Part shown: one piece after another, positions 10,317-21,996 of the stretch
How positions within the stretch are numbered: position 1 is the first letter of the stretch
Layout: each line of letters starts with the position of its first letter
Origin: Paramacrobiotus richtersi
Taxonomy: Eukaryota; Tardigrada; Eutardigrada; Parachela; Macrobiotidae
Assembly: GCA_034698045.1 (NCBI GenBank)
Contig: JAQGAU010000297.1
Coordinates: forward strand, 1-31,687
Reading direction: 5' to 3'
Length of the DNA: 31,687 bases
The notes under the pieces: generated by a model
What the model saw: only the letters and a program-made list of their open reading frames with translations
Database searches by the model: none
Told to the model about the DNA's origin: nothing
Made by a program: the position numbers and the translations under genes

Positions 10317-12065
10317 TGTGTTCGTTCTTCTACTGTACTCTGTTCGTTCAAACTTTACCAAAGCTGTTTTAAAAAAATGCGTTGTTATCTGCTAGAACAT
10401 CGATATATATTGTCCACAAATCAGTTTGTCTATAAATCAGTGTCAGTTACTACTGCCGGTCACCACCTGAAATACAGTGACATTGTCCGGTACCTTACCG
10501 GCTCTTCTACACGCTTGCCCAGTTCACAAACTTTGCCCACATCACTACCGACAGCTAACCCCGTTTCATACGCAGATTACTTGTTTATTTTTAGTAATTG
10601 TATCCTGATTCCAGAGGCGGCCGGGGGTAGCTTGGTGCCTGGTAGCGGATCGTTACGATTTTCCGCTTGGCGTTCTAGCCATTGCTGTCGCTAAGCTTTC
10701 GCAAGAGTAAGACTTTTGGCTACTTATACGAGGGGTACTTACAGTAGTTGCCGGTAACATGTGCATAAATTTGGTCGAAATATATTGCGAACACAAGCCG
10801 AGCGGTATTCGCAAAATCGTTCTCTTTCCATGGAATCTAACCCGGGTCAGCTGCGCCAAAGCGCGTCCAGATAGCTATTACGCCAACACGATTTATTAAG
10901 AAATGCAATTCTAGTTTACGCAGAGCGGGGAAGCATGACGCGGCACGCCTCCGTTGCGGTATCTGTTATATTCACTGCAAGCGATTCATAACCAATCACC
11001 TGTAAATGGCTGCACTGTTCAGAACTACTGCGCTTTGCAGCTGTTGCTATTGTATGTTTTAACAGCGACTAGTATTACAGCTAACCTATACAGTCAGTAG
11101 TGAATATTAAAATGATAGCTTTTTACTAACCTTGATTCCCTAGTGGAGTGGCTATTCGCCTTACCACGACTTAAAACGGATGGTGGTGATTCTGAATTAC
11201 GACTGTTCTTATGTGATCGATGGTCAGTTCTCATAACGAGCGGAAGTGCGTAACACAAGGTGAGTCTGGCACACGTCGTACAGCACATTCTGTAGGATAG
11301 CCGCGAAGAAGCGGGTACACACGTTGTAGATCTGTTACACGTAGAACACGGTAAGAACGACATCCACAGGATGCGGGCAGCACGTTTATTAGCACGCAAA
11401 GCACAAACCAGATTACAGCGACTGGGGGTAGCCAAGACTAAAGTTAGTTCGCAAAAGTTAACAGGTTCATCTCCATCTAGATGCATGAGTCATCAGAAGG
11501 TTTGGTCTAGGCATTTCCAGTTGAGCTGCTACCAATCAGAAGGATTACTACCGCTACAGTAGTCTCACTATTCTGGCTCATCTGACCAAATGTAATCATG
11601 GAAAGACTACTAGGATTGCTTGCGTGTGAAATCTCGTGCCGCTCCCTTGTGAGTCCTGTGCCCTCATAGGGCGGCTGGAGTAAGTAATTCACGTGGAGTG
11701 CTCTTTTAAGCAGAACGTTCGCTTGCCCTCACCTACTACGAATTACCCATAGAACACAAGCTTTGACCTGCTCAAACCTGGGATGCCTTACGGCTCTCAA
11801 GGAAGAACGTAAGGGATGGTGGTGTATCAGATTACGATTCAGGAAAGGTGGCTATAGCCATTACACGATCGCGCAACGGACACGCCGACAAACTAGGATT
11901 TTTATTAGAAATCGAAGTAACCTGCCGGCTTTCCTTTGAAGATTACTTCATCGATCCCATATCCGTTAATATTAGTGCATACTGCACGGCGTTCATAAAG
12001 AAAGGGCCCATAATTCTCTCGGCTAATGCATTTTTCAGCCATTAACTACAGTACACCGAAACGAC
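10317..12065 (+). other. 3' flank of gene A and 5' flank of gene B
   Basis: The first 500 bases after the stop of gene A are homologous to the 3' flank of gene B. Best conserved is 10390-10620, around ATCGATATATATTGTCCAC, matched at about 19465-19680. This is likely 3'-UTR or downstream control sequence. About 10820-11665 is unique, with no gene found. From 11671 the upstream duplication of gene B begins. Confidence 0.5.
12037..12038 (+). promoter_or_regulatory. Splice-acceptor-like AG in the 5' leader of gene B
   Basis: TTTTTCAG sits 27 nt before the ATG at 12066, the same spacing as in gene A. It is a candidate 5'-UTR or trans-splicing acceptor. Confidence 0.4.
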
Positions 12066-15000
12066 ATGAAATTGCTCAATGTGTATGATATCATGACCAG
12101 GAACATCGTTATCTCAGTTGTTGTTGTTTTATATGCATTTATACGGGAAGCGCAACCATCTGCTTCCAACTCCTTTACTGTGGAAATTATTTCGCCGGCA
12201 ATATCGCAGGTGGTCAGTATGACCAGTCTCCCAATAACTGGGCCTGCTATCGACATGGGAGTGGAAGATATCCAGAAAATCTATGCTAGAAATTTGCAGG
12301 TTAAGTTAACGTATTTGTCTAGTCCCTCGACTTTCAGTTGTAACGATGCCGCGGAATTCGACCATCTCGTTTCGGAGTACTACTATCGAACCCGTGTGCC
12401 GGCTAATCTTACGGTGTTCACATATCCAGGTCTGAGTTCAAATTATTCAGACCATAAGATTTCAACGTTCTGATGCGGTTTTTGAAGATGATTGGGAACT
12501 GCTTTAGGTTGCTACATGGACGCCATTGCAATAGCGAAACTTGGAGCAGGTAAGGTTGAATTTTTCGGGATACGTTTTGACGGTTCTGTACGCTACCAAC
12601 AATTTTGTTCTCCAGGGTGGAACGAACTAGTTCTTGTTGGGTTAGTACATGCCAACTTAAAACTTTGACAAGAATGCGCTGTATTTGCAAAGCTTCGTTC
12701 TGGATTACTGAACAGAATTCGCAATCCTTCTGGAATGTATTTCTCTTTATAGAACACAAAAACTGGTTTTTGTCCCTTTTTGTGGTCGTATAGTAAAGTT
12801 CGTCACTTTATCTGCAATTGACCTTTCCTGGTCATGTTAGTTACAAAAGCGTCAATATACATCCAGTCGTCGGCTATTACGATACAGAACAGATTCCACT
12901 AGGTTTAGTCTAAACAAACCAGGTGCCCGAGTGGTATTTGGATGGATTAAAATATGTGTTATGGGAGTGGTTAAGTACGCAATTTTAGTATCAGTATTGT
13001 TTTGTTCGCATATACAGTACGCTGGCAGTACGGCAGAAAGCAATTTTATCAAACAATGCTACGACAAACGCAGCTGTGTTAACGTTTACTGGGCTCTGGA
13101 TGCCGCATATTATTTGTCATCTCCTTTTGAATTCACGCTCGAATGCAGCAACTGTTGCTGAGCTGAATGATCGACCACAAAAGAGCGAGCAAAGTTATTC
13201 GCATCCAACAACGAGGGTTGCCCTGTTGCACTAATAATATTGACAAAACTTTTTTCTTTCGTCCAACGGCCAACCGGTGTGAAAAGCATGTGCGTTGCAT
13301 AACCCGTATGGTAGTGAAAATTTCTTAATGATACTGTACTCTTCTCTTTTAAAAGCTCCCACCCATGATACCTAGTAAAATTAGTCTTCCAGGATATCGT
13401 TAGCAAGTGGATGATATGTTTTGCGCTCTGATTCTAGATGAGCAGAATCAGCTGAGATTCAAAAAAGTTGTAAGCACAGAAAAAATCTCCTATGCAGACT
13501 TACTCTCTGTAGCGTATGCCACTAAAAGGAAATTGTTGGTTTCTAAGGGCACATTGCAAGTCAGGTTTCATGCAGTTCAGAAGCACTGTAGAGTTCTACA
13601 ACAAACGACAAGGTAGCGGCTTTTTACAGTCGCCGTGTGACAGAGGCGTAAGAGTAATACAGTAGAGTGCTGTGGAGGCGGCGCCTACGGGTCAGATCTC
13701 TCTAACGGATGTTCTCGGCTTGTATGAAGATTTCCCCGATGACGCAGCTTGCCATGCGATCGGCATGCATGCTGGTGTATTGCGGGTTGTGGACGCCCTG
13801 GGTTGTGCACGCGCATTTTGACGCTGTGAATGTCAAATGCGAGCGGTGCCCCCGCTTTCCTCGATTGGTTGCTTGCTCTAGTTCTTCCGGGATTAGATCC
13901 CGTTGTGCGATGTGCCTGTTGAGTCACCAATAAGCCGCCCTGTACTGGCTCCTGTTCTGCGCTCGTTCGACGTGAATCAAATGATTATCCGCGACCTGCA
14001 ATCTGCCGAAATCAAAAACAAGGCTAATCGAAGACATACCCGAAATCTAGAAGCTGGCTTTCCTTAGAACGGTGATGATTTTCACATAGAATGGAAAGAA
14101 TCTGCGCTGGACGAAGCGGTTTATCCATGTTGAACACCTTTGCCTGTTATAAAAGTTACTTTTCTTGCATTTTAAACTGTTAGTCTGTTACCTCGAGCAG
14201 TGTCTTTCACTGATTGTAATGGACGTTAAAACGCATTAACCATGTCTAGGTCGTACAACGATAACAAATGGAGAGATAAAGTTCTTTATCCTAACCTGAT
14301 TCAAGCTGGATCCGGCATACTCAGAGTAATCTTGATACTCTGCCAATCGCTGCTGGAAAAGTATGGCTGGAAGACCGTCCACATCGTTTGCGATAAAGGC
14401 GGCCCTGCCGGATCAGGCTCACTGATTGGTAGCCAAGTGATGACGGCGAAGCTGCGCGCAACGTCTGGATTTGTGGCTTATTTGACAATCGTTGACACTA
14501 CCAAAAACGAGACCTTTGCGGCCGCCATCAGGGATATAAAGAACACAGCCAGAAGTAAGGCGTATGAACCCCAGAATTCGTCATAACATTACCCTTTTTT
14601 GTGGCAGTTGTTATGTTCTCCGGACACGCCAGTTCGCTTCGGAAGTTTATGGTGCTGACACATCTTTATCTGGCTGTAAAAAGGTAGAAATATACAGCTG
14701 TTTTTGTTTAAGATAGAGGCTCACCGGGAGAACATGACCAATGGAGATTACGTAAGCGGAGAACATGTTTCTTTTCTTCTGTTGTCCACATAAGAATGCG
14801 GTTTTTGCCATATCAAGGTTTACATTACGCAAGCACCTTTCGAGTATCCCACTTCACAATTCGGCAACACAACCTGGCAGAACAACGACGAATGGGATGA
14901 GGTGTTTACACGTAGACTACCCGGAGCATGGTATTCGCAAAAATATGAGAGTTACACATAAATGTAATGCGAGTGCTGCTGATCACAAGGTTTTTGTAAA

Positions 15001-18000
15001 AGAAAGGTGAATAATTAAGAATTTTGCAGTTTATTAATGTGTAATTTAGCATAATATAGCGGTCTATGAGGAAAGGGTCAGCAATATTACGATATCGATC
15101 GGATTCCTGTAAAGTGTAAACCGCTGTGTTAAGCCAAACTTCACCCTTAATAACTTTGAAAACTTCTAATTGTTCACCGTCCTGGTCCGTCCATAACATC
15201 TCCCCTTTGCAAAAAAAACACTATGATCCGCACCTGTGGCCTTACATTTCTAATTCTGGCTAACTGTCATGAATATCATGCTTCGGGTAGTCTGCTTGTC
15301 CGGTAATTCTCTTAGAAAATTATAAAATTGGCATCTGCGTTTGGCGTTTTATGGTATACTTATTCTGTAGATCGCGTTTGCCGCGTACCGATCACTATTC
15401 GTGATTATCCCTAGTCCTGCGACCGATGAAGCTCGGAAATTCCGAGAGTCTATGTATCCAGAATTGATACGAAGATCAAAAGAGCAGTACAACTACACCT
15501 ACAAGCCAGGTGATGTGGTAAGCATGTCGCCAGATTCTGCGTTTCTAATAAAATATTTATTCCTTCTACATTTTTGGATTATCGCTTCGGTTTTACTCGG
15601 CAATGGCACCAAAAGGATGTAAACAATATAAAAATTCCAAAGGTCACAGAAACAATTTGGCCCATTTAACACGGGAAGGAACAGTAACCAAAATCAAACT
15701 AAAGCTGCCGCGAGAAATTTCTGTGCTTAAACTTTGAAACAAAAAAGAAGTAGACGTGCTTCTTCCTGTCCTTATAAACAACATTCTACCGATTTCTTAT
15801 TTTCTCTAACCAGCCGACTCCGTTCGTAATGGCACAGTACGCATGCCAGCATCTGCTGGGCGTGGTTATCAACGAAACATTAGCTGACATGAACGGATCC
15901 GTTTCCATTATGGAGCAAAGCGGGGGTTTAGCCAAACGTTTCTGGAATCGAACGATTCCTACCCCGATAGGTGCGGTGAGCTTCGATGAGGTCGGCGAGC
16001 GAAGAGTTCAACTGGAGATACAGCACATGAATGTGACAACCGGGCGTTTTGAGGTACATAAACAAACTGATCAGTGTCGGACAAATAAAGATGAAATTCT
16101 TTTAACGTTTGATAGCCATTCCTGGCGCAAAATCCGGTGACTTTCGAATTATCGGAAGTAAAACCGCTGGTATGGTTTAGCGGCGTTTTGCCTCGTCATA
16201 TCCCGGAATGCGGGTTTACCGGGCAAACAGGACCCTGTGGACTAGCTGCTGGTAAGTCTGCTCGCTCCCTGCCAGCTTTCGGGTAGCTGATGCAGACGTT
16301 ATTGTAGAAGAAGCGCGAAGAAGAACGATAGCTGTTGCTGTTGGAGTTATTGGCGGAGTGGCCGTGTTTCTTCTTATTACAATACAAATCGTCAGGTAGC
16401 ACCCTTTTGACAAGAGGTTTTAAGCAAGATCTGCAAGTATAACATTCGGGTAGGAAACTGGCAGTGGAAGCGCAGCTCAAATCCATCAAGTTTGAGCTGG
16501 AAGGCCGACTCATCTTTGACCGGAATGCCTTGAGTTCGAATCCGGTGAGAAGCTAAAAACGTCAGCGCACAAAATCTCCAGTTCAGGTTGTCTTGACCTT
16601 TGCATGCCATAGAAAACACTGGAGGGCAACGTATGCGCAACGGCTCTGTACGACGATCACCCGGTTTCGGTAACAGTTTGCTGTATTCCGGGCCAAAGCC
16701 AGCAACTGCTACCGTCAAAAAACCGAGAATTTCTACTATGCGCGAAAGCGGCAAGCGAAAGCATTCGACGCTCGACCGAATGCAAATCTGTGACAGAATG
16801 TGATTTTTTAGACTTTAGACATTGTCCATTCGAATGTTTCCCGTTTCCTTGGGATTAAGCTGTCAGAAGATTGTGTGCTGTTCGTGCATGAGCGATGCCA
16901 AAGGGGCAGTCTGAAGCAGTTCGTGGCACATCCGCAAATAACCGTCGACTGGAATCTCAAATGCGGGCTGGCTGTGGATTTGCTGCGCGTACGTAGCTAA
17001 TGATCGTATTACGTGGCAATACAGCCAGCATGTTATTGACAATCTTTTGCCTGCTCTAACTTGCAGGCCGTGAAAGCGGTTAATACTCACGTACCGATGC
17101 GCTATCACGGATTGATCAGTTGTTCCACGTGTGTGATCGACAACCATTTCAGTCTGAAGATCACCGATTTTGGTGTCCCATGTATGATGAAATGCGGGTT
17201 TGGAGGAAATAGTTTACCAGAACTTATTCCCCTTGATCAGTTCCACATAGCGCCTGAAATCAAGCTCGCGGGGGATTTTGCGAGAACCACAACAAAGAGC
17301 AACCTTTACTCTATTGGGACGATAATCTGGGAGATCATGGCAGAAAACATTGTGGAGAAGTGTTCTACGACTGTTATAGCATCTGGTATTTGTAATAACA
17401 GCATTTCTTCGACGCAAAACAACAATCTTTTATATTGTGTAACAGATGGTAATCCTGCCGTTGCCCAAGCCGAAATCCGAGACATTGAAAAGGCTATTTG
17501 GCAGTGCATGGACGAGGACCCGCAGGACCGAGGTTCCTTGGAGGCGTTATTGCGGCTGTTTCAGGCGGGCAGCGGTAATCAAACCGTGGCTGAGAAAGTA
17601 ACCAAAACTTTATCGAAGTATGCAGAGGATCTGGAATACGCGGTTGCCCTTCGTACTCACGATCTGCTGGCTGAACGACACAAATGCGACGCTCTACTGC
17701 AGCACATGCTTCCCCTGTAAGGAGCAATGCCGTCTTTACTGTACTGTTACGATATGCAAGCTGAATCATCTGTCCTTATGGTTTTTACAGAACTGTGGTG
17801 GAGAAACTGCGACGCCACGAGCCTGTCTACCCGGAAATATTTGATTCGGTGACCCTTCAGTTCAGCGACATTACGGGTTTTATGCAGTTTGTCAACGAGG
17901 TCCGCCCCTTTGATGTGGTGGAGTTTTTAGACAAATCCCACGGACTGTTTGACGCTACAATCAGTACATTCGATGTTTACAAAGTGGAGACGATCAGCGA

Positions 18001-18886
18001 TTCCTATTTCGTACGTATGCCAGCGGCGGAATATGTAGTTATTGAGATGATATCACACGACGAACCACAGACAGATGCTTATGGGTTTGTACAGATTGCC
18101 AGTGGACTGCCAAAACGCATCGGAGACAGACATGCTCCGGAGATGTGCCGGGTGGCGGTTAGTCTCTTGACGGCATTCAAAGAAAAATTCAGCAAGTCAG
18201 ACATGCAGTTAAGGATTGGCATACACAGCGGTACGTTTAGATTACAACGCAGAAAGCTTTCAGTTATTGTTACTAAGCCTTGTGGTTACAGCAAGAATTA
18301 TGGTTATAGCAATTTACTCAGACCTTTGTCTCTAGGATCGTGTGTGGCAGCTGTTGCCGGATTACAACGGCCCAGATACTGCTTGTAAGTAAACTATTCC
18401 ATACAAGTTACTGCAGTACACCCATGGAGGCAGGGGTCACTTGGGCCGCGTTCGCGGTCATTCCACCAAATGACGGAATGGTCATGATCAGTTCGTTAGT
18501 AATAGTTTCTGCTTACTCTGTACATGTTTCATACATCCCGTAAGTGTCCCAGAATCAACGGCGGCTGGGTCTTAAGCGTCAAACTTTATTACTCCAAAGT
18601 CTTATGTAGACGACAGCGGTGTACTTGATGTGTTAAGCGTTTGGTAATCTGTGCGTAATATACATACAAGTATGCAATGAACGTTAGGTTTGGAGATACG
18701 GTAAACACCACCTCCCGAATGGAAAGCCATGGAGAAGGCTCGAAAGTCCATCTTAGCAGTACCACTGCTGCGTTACTCAAGGAGACCTGCACGGACCTTC
18801 GCTACGTACCTCGGGGAACAATCCACATTAAAGGCAAAGGCTCAATGGAGACCTTCTGGCTTGTGGTCACACCAGATGGAATCTGA
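12066..18886 (+). CDS. Receptor-type (membrane) guanylyl cyclase, gene B
   Basis: Exons: 12066-12429, 12508-12549, 12616-12640, 14250-14554, 14608-14651, 14713-14751, 14818-14901, 15371-15517, 15814-16053, 16116-16251, 16308-16395, 16454-16544, 16613-16750, 16812-16988, 17067-17385, 17446-17716, 17791-18010, 18095-18230, 18336-18384, 18688-18886; 1037 residues, no stops. Exon lengths equal those of gene A except the last, which adds one codon (PDGI end instead of PDE). The architecture and catalytic residues are those of gene A. The pseudokinase part is less eroded: KITDFG and HIAPEI are kept, though the beta-3 Lys and HRD are absent. Introns 15 (60 nt) and 17 (84 nt) are open in frame, so unspliced reading would add residues. 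Intron 17 is judged real because removing it gives [18 protein letters not shown], the family spacing. Exon 5 is ended at ATG|GTGCT because B lacks the GT of a later donor possible in A. Confidence 0.85.
12641..14249 (+). other. Intron 3 of gene B, 1.6 kb
   Basis: This is the counterpart of the long intron of gene A. It holds the conserved CxxC...CxxC block (13811-13930) and a shared motif near GGAGGCGGCGCCTACGGG (about 13675). No transposon ends were recognised. Confidence 0.7.
13811..13930 (+). other. Conserved reading frame with two CxxC pairs inside intron 3 (copy B)
   Basis: The frame reads AHFDAVNVKCERCP and, after an insertion of five codons relative to [12 protein letters not shown]. 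It ends at a stop at 13931-13933. Upstream in the same frame is a hydrophobic stretch (ACMLVYCGLWTPWVV) that would suit a signal peptide from the ATG at 13739 or 13757. It may be a nested gene or an alternative exon. Function is unknown. Confidence 0.35.
14914..15293. mobile_element. MITE-like insertion with about 90-bp inverted repeats in intron 7 of gene B
   Basis: Intron 7 is 469 nt in gene B but 91 nt in gene A. The extra part starts AGACTACCCGGAGCATG and ends with the inverted form (CATGCTTCGGGTAGTCT). Imperfect pairing continues inward for about 90 bp on each side. No transposase frame fits. No clear target duplication is visible, so the superfamily stays open. The insertion follows the gene duplication or was lost from A. 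Confidence 0.7.
16751..16811 (+). other. Conserved GC-AG intron in gene B (intron 13)
   Basis: This is the same 61-nt length and position as in gene A, with donor GCG|GCAAGC and acceptor ending TTTTTTAG. It is more diverged from copy A than the flanking exons are, as an intron should be. The alternative shared GT-AG intron would be 16790-16811, 22 nt. Confidence 0.6.
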
Positions 18887-20626
18887 TGGATATATAATGT
18901 GTTCGTTCTACTACTTTACTGTATCCGTCAGAAGTTATACATGTTCTTTACAAAATTTGGGCGTTACGAATAGTGGCTCGAAATATACAGCGAAAACACG
19001 CCTTTTGAAATAGTCTGAGTTAATTAAAAGGATTCAGTGAACCCGATTCATGTGATTTTGTGTCTCCATCACACAAACGACTGCAGGGTTCTTGCTGGGA
19101 TTTGTCGAGTTTTCGATGACTGCAAGGTTCTTCGTTAGAATACGGAAACACAGATACAATTATTAACTGTTTCGCTTCGGTTTGGTTAATGCATTTTCTG
19201 TATTTAGCAGGATCCCTCGAACAATCGACGGTACCTGCAATTAAGGGGATAAACGTGAATGCTCAGTTTGATGACTTATCTAATAATATGATTTTTCGGA
19301 CTGCTTTCGCATTGATCTTTTACTTAAGAACGGCAGGGTAGAGAACGAATTTTCAGTTTGCGTTTTACATGCCGTGCAGTGCATGGCGATATTCGCATCC
19401 GAATAACTTCCGGTAAAAACCCACCTAAAACTGGCTCCAGCCTTAGTGCAGTAACCGTTGTTAGTTGCTAGACTATCGATATATATTGTCCACGAATCAG
19501 TATGTGCGCGCATGTCCAGTTACTGTTGTCTGGTCACTACCTGAAATAGTGTCCTATTGGCCGGTTCGTTACCGTCAGTCGTGTACCCATGCCAACAATA
19601 TCACCAGCGTTTACATTATTTTGTTTCTCAAGTTTATTCCCGGCAGATGCATCCGGCCTCGTCTAGTGTAGCCACCTTCAGTTTACTCCATACTTCCAGA
19701 CTGAGTTCCAGTTCATTACCGACAGTTACGTCTCCTGGCCCACATCAGCTTTGGCAGTTACGTAAGTACCCTTGTCTACTTCTCCACCAGGAACTGTGTC
19801 CCTTTAACTACCTGTACATGACACAAGTAAAACAACAACACCAAGGTATGTCGTAAACGATCGAATTGGATGCTGATAATACCGGTGGTTGCGGTGGTGG
19901 TGGTGGCGCTTGGTGTCTGGTCGCGGATCGCTGAAATGTTCAGGTGTCCGTTTTTAGTGCTTGCTGTCACTAGGGCTTGTAGGCATGTGCATAAAAGTAA
20001 GTTTTTTTGCTCCGGTTATATGTACATGTTTAATTTTGTCGAGATATATTGCTGTAATAACAAACATAAGCTATAGATTTTATCCAATAAGCACTAAGAA
20101 GTATGCTGACAGTCATAATAATACAAAATCTTCTTCATGCACTACAATTTCCGCAACAAGACTTCAAAGGGTTGGCTCCATGTCTGACCATACAACGTCC
20201 GATTTATAGGGCTTATCATTTTATATATAGATTCATTTATACACGATATATTAATTATTTATGCGCTCTGTGTACAATGGTCAGATAGCCTGCAGTCACG
20301 TTCCATAAGTCCATGGTGAAAAGAAGATACACACCTTTATGCGATTCGTCAATACGATCAATAATTTTGCCTTCCAGTGTGTTCGTGAACAAGTGGGTGC
20401 AGTGATTTGTTAAGATTTTCTCTCAAATTGTTATAATCTTTCTTTTTGTTTCCAGTCATCAAAGCTGTTATGATATGAGGTGAGGTAGTTATTATAAGAC
20501 TTGTATCTGAAGAGCCGTCTACAGAAAAACACAAGTGCGCATTGATAACTGAAATCTTCACGAGTGGACAAGCTGCCAGTATTTCGCTGTCATCAGAAAA
20601 TGAGAAAGGCACCTCAATTTCAGGGC
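18887..20626. other. 3' flank of gene B and intergenic region
   Basis: About 450 bp (18990-19450) have no counterpart after gene A and look like an insertion, but no clean terminal repeats were found. Inside it a GACTGCA(G/A)GGTTCTT motif occurs twice, about 39 bp apart. 19465-19680 is the conserved 3' block shared with gene A. A short (GGT)n tract lies near 19890. From about 20060 to the GPCR stop nothing is recognised. Confidence 0.45.
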
Positions 20627-21580
20627 TTACTCCTCAGTAGCTGTTCGTGCGCGGACCCTACTTATCGGCCTTGTTTGCATGTTTGGAGACGACCAAGCGA
20701 TAAAGAAAAAGGCTAACGGATCAACCAAATAAGAGCAGTAATGAAGGATAGAAAAAACATAGATTTCAACAACTGTCTGGTTAGTCTGGCGAATAAGATT
20801 ATATATATTCCCCGGCATCCATGACAGAAGAACTATCAAGGCCACAAACGCGTAGATCTGGTAGTTTCTTGAATGCAGTACCTGTCTCACAGCAACCCGA
20901 TTGCCAATGTTTGTAGCACTGGCCTCCATCCGTCGTCGTCGCCGCTTCCAGAACACATACGGTACAGCAATCAGAATGATCAGTGGAACGGGCGAGAACA
21001 GGTACCGTACGAACGAAAACAGCACAGGAATACTGCGCACGATTAGCGCATCACTGCAGTCCTTTCCGTCATACCGGACCAGCGCTACAACAACATTTGG
21101 TAGCCGCGTGGCAAGGCAGAAGATCATCGTTGCCATGCAGATGGCAAAGGCCATTTTTCGGTTGTGATGCGATCGGTAATGCAGAGGAAACGTCACCGCC
21201 CAGATGCGGTTGACAGCGACTAGGACGTGCCCGGCGGCCGCCATAGTCGGCGTGACCCATCTGTACAGGAGGTAAACTCCACATAGCCCGGGAGAATTGT
21301 TCAGCTGGAGTTGTCCGATAATTCCCAGGATTGTGTAGGGTAACGTGGTTACAATGGAGACCAGCTGTAGGATCAAAATGTAAACGATGTAGACGTTGAA
21401 CGGGGTGCGTAGAGATGGTTTAATCAGGTAATAGACTAACACAGCCACGATCATAATTAAGGAAACGCTGAACTGAACCAAGCGGATGATTTCGGCGACC
21501 TTTCCCAGCGATGCCGGTTGCCCGAGGTCATATAGCGTACCGTTTGTTACAGAATCTGAATATCTGGTTGAATTGTTCAT
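20627..21580 (-). CDS. Rhodopsin-family (class A) G-protein-coupled receptor, intronless, 317 aa
   Basis: A seven-helix receptor of the plasma membrane with an extracellular N-terminus carrying N-glycosylation sites (NNST, NGT). TM1 is about residues 28-51, TM2 59-85, TM3 101-130, TM4 143-168, TM5 183-212, TM6 240-262 and TM7 272-294. A Cys before TM3 (GLCGVY) and one in loop 2 (KDCSD) can form the usual disulfide. The DRY position reads NRIWAV, TM6 has SWMP for CWxP, and TM7 has DPLAFFF for NPxxY. The basic KRRRRR after TM5 fits G-protein contact. The start is the ATG at 21580. The ligand is unknown; the motifs resemble orphan receptors of small invertebrates and do not identify a known subfamily. 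Confidence 0.9.
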   Translation of the reverse strand: MNNSTRYSDSVTNGTLYDLGQPASLGKVAEIIRLVQFSVSLIMIVAVLVYYLIKPSLRTPFNVYIVYILILQLVSIVTTLPYTILGIIGQLQLNNSPGLCGVYLLYRWVTPTMAAAGHVLVAVNRIWAVTFPLHYRSHHNRKMAFAICMATMIFCLATRLPNVVVALVRYDGKDCSDALIVRSIPVLFSFVRYLFSPVPLIILIAVPYVFWKRRRRRMEASATNIGNRVAVRQVLHSRNYQIYAFVALIVLLSWMPGNIYNLIRQTNQTVVEIYVFSILHYCSYLVDPLAFFFIAWSSPNMQTRPISRVRARTATEE

Positions 21581-21770
21581 GTCGAAGAATCTTACGCTAA
21601 CCGGTGATACAAAAACTAACTACTAAAATAAAATTGAAATCCAACACTCGGCTCCGATACTGTGCACGATTCGGAGATTATGGCAGGCAGAACGCCGCAG
21701 AAGGGTTTTCAAGGGCAGAAAGCGAGAATGACCTACAATGTCAGCAAATTCACAGATGTACTTCATTTAC

Positions 21771-21996
21771 GACCACGGTGTATTGCACACCACGCGTCAT
21801 TGCGCTGCAACTAATGTGTACGCGTCATTGAAGTCTCGTTTCTATAACAGCATCCGGTAATGCGCCCAGGGATAATACGGCTACCAATTTAATCATTTAA
21901 TGATCCACACCGAGCATGAAAAGGCTGTACAGATACCAAACGCAAACCTGCACATGCATGGATTGCCTCGTTTGCTTGAAAATCACCGCCAAAGGT
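21771..21996. repeat. Degenerate direct repeat, copy 1 (upstream of GPCR 1)
   Basis: About 230 bp resembling 23410-23652 in the same orientation. Shared landmarks in the same order are CGACCACGG/CAACCACGG, GCTGCAACTA/ATTGCAACTG, ACGCGTCA, CATTTAATGA/TATTTAATGA and CTGCACATGCAT. It lies about 200 bp upstream of the minus-strand GPCR start and may contain promoter sequence. Confidence 0.6.

Larger units (their letters stand above)
3090..10820 (+). repeat. Segmental duplication unit A (cyclase gene A and flanks)
   Basis: This block is homologous along its whole length to about 11665-20060. Similarity starts near GGGCGGCTGGA at 3091 (matched at 11671), covers the upstream region, all exons and most introns, and continues past the stop to about 10820 (matched near 20060). 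The boundaries are by eye and approximate. The upstream 100 bp and a block beyond the stop are also conserved, so regulatory sequence was duplicated with the gene. Unit A is shorter mainly because it lacks insertions present in B. Confidence 0.85.
11665..20060 (+). repeat. Segmental duplication unit B (cyclase gene B and flanks)
   Basis: This is the second copy of the unit at about 3090-10820, in direct orientation. It is longer because of about 380 bp inserted in intron 7 and about 450 bp present between the stop codon and the conserved 3' block (about 18990-19450). Exons look clearly closer to unit A than introns do, as expected when both copies stayed under selection. The ends are approximate. 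Confidence 0.85.

Noticed and set aside
16530-16545. GAGTTCGAATCC stretch resembling a tRNA T-loop
   Set aside because: It is coding sequence of exon 12 of gene B, and no cloverleaf forms around it.
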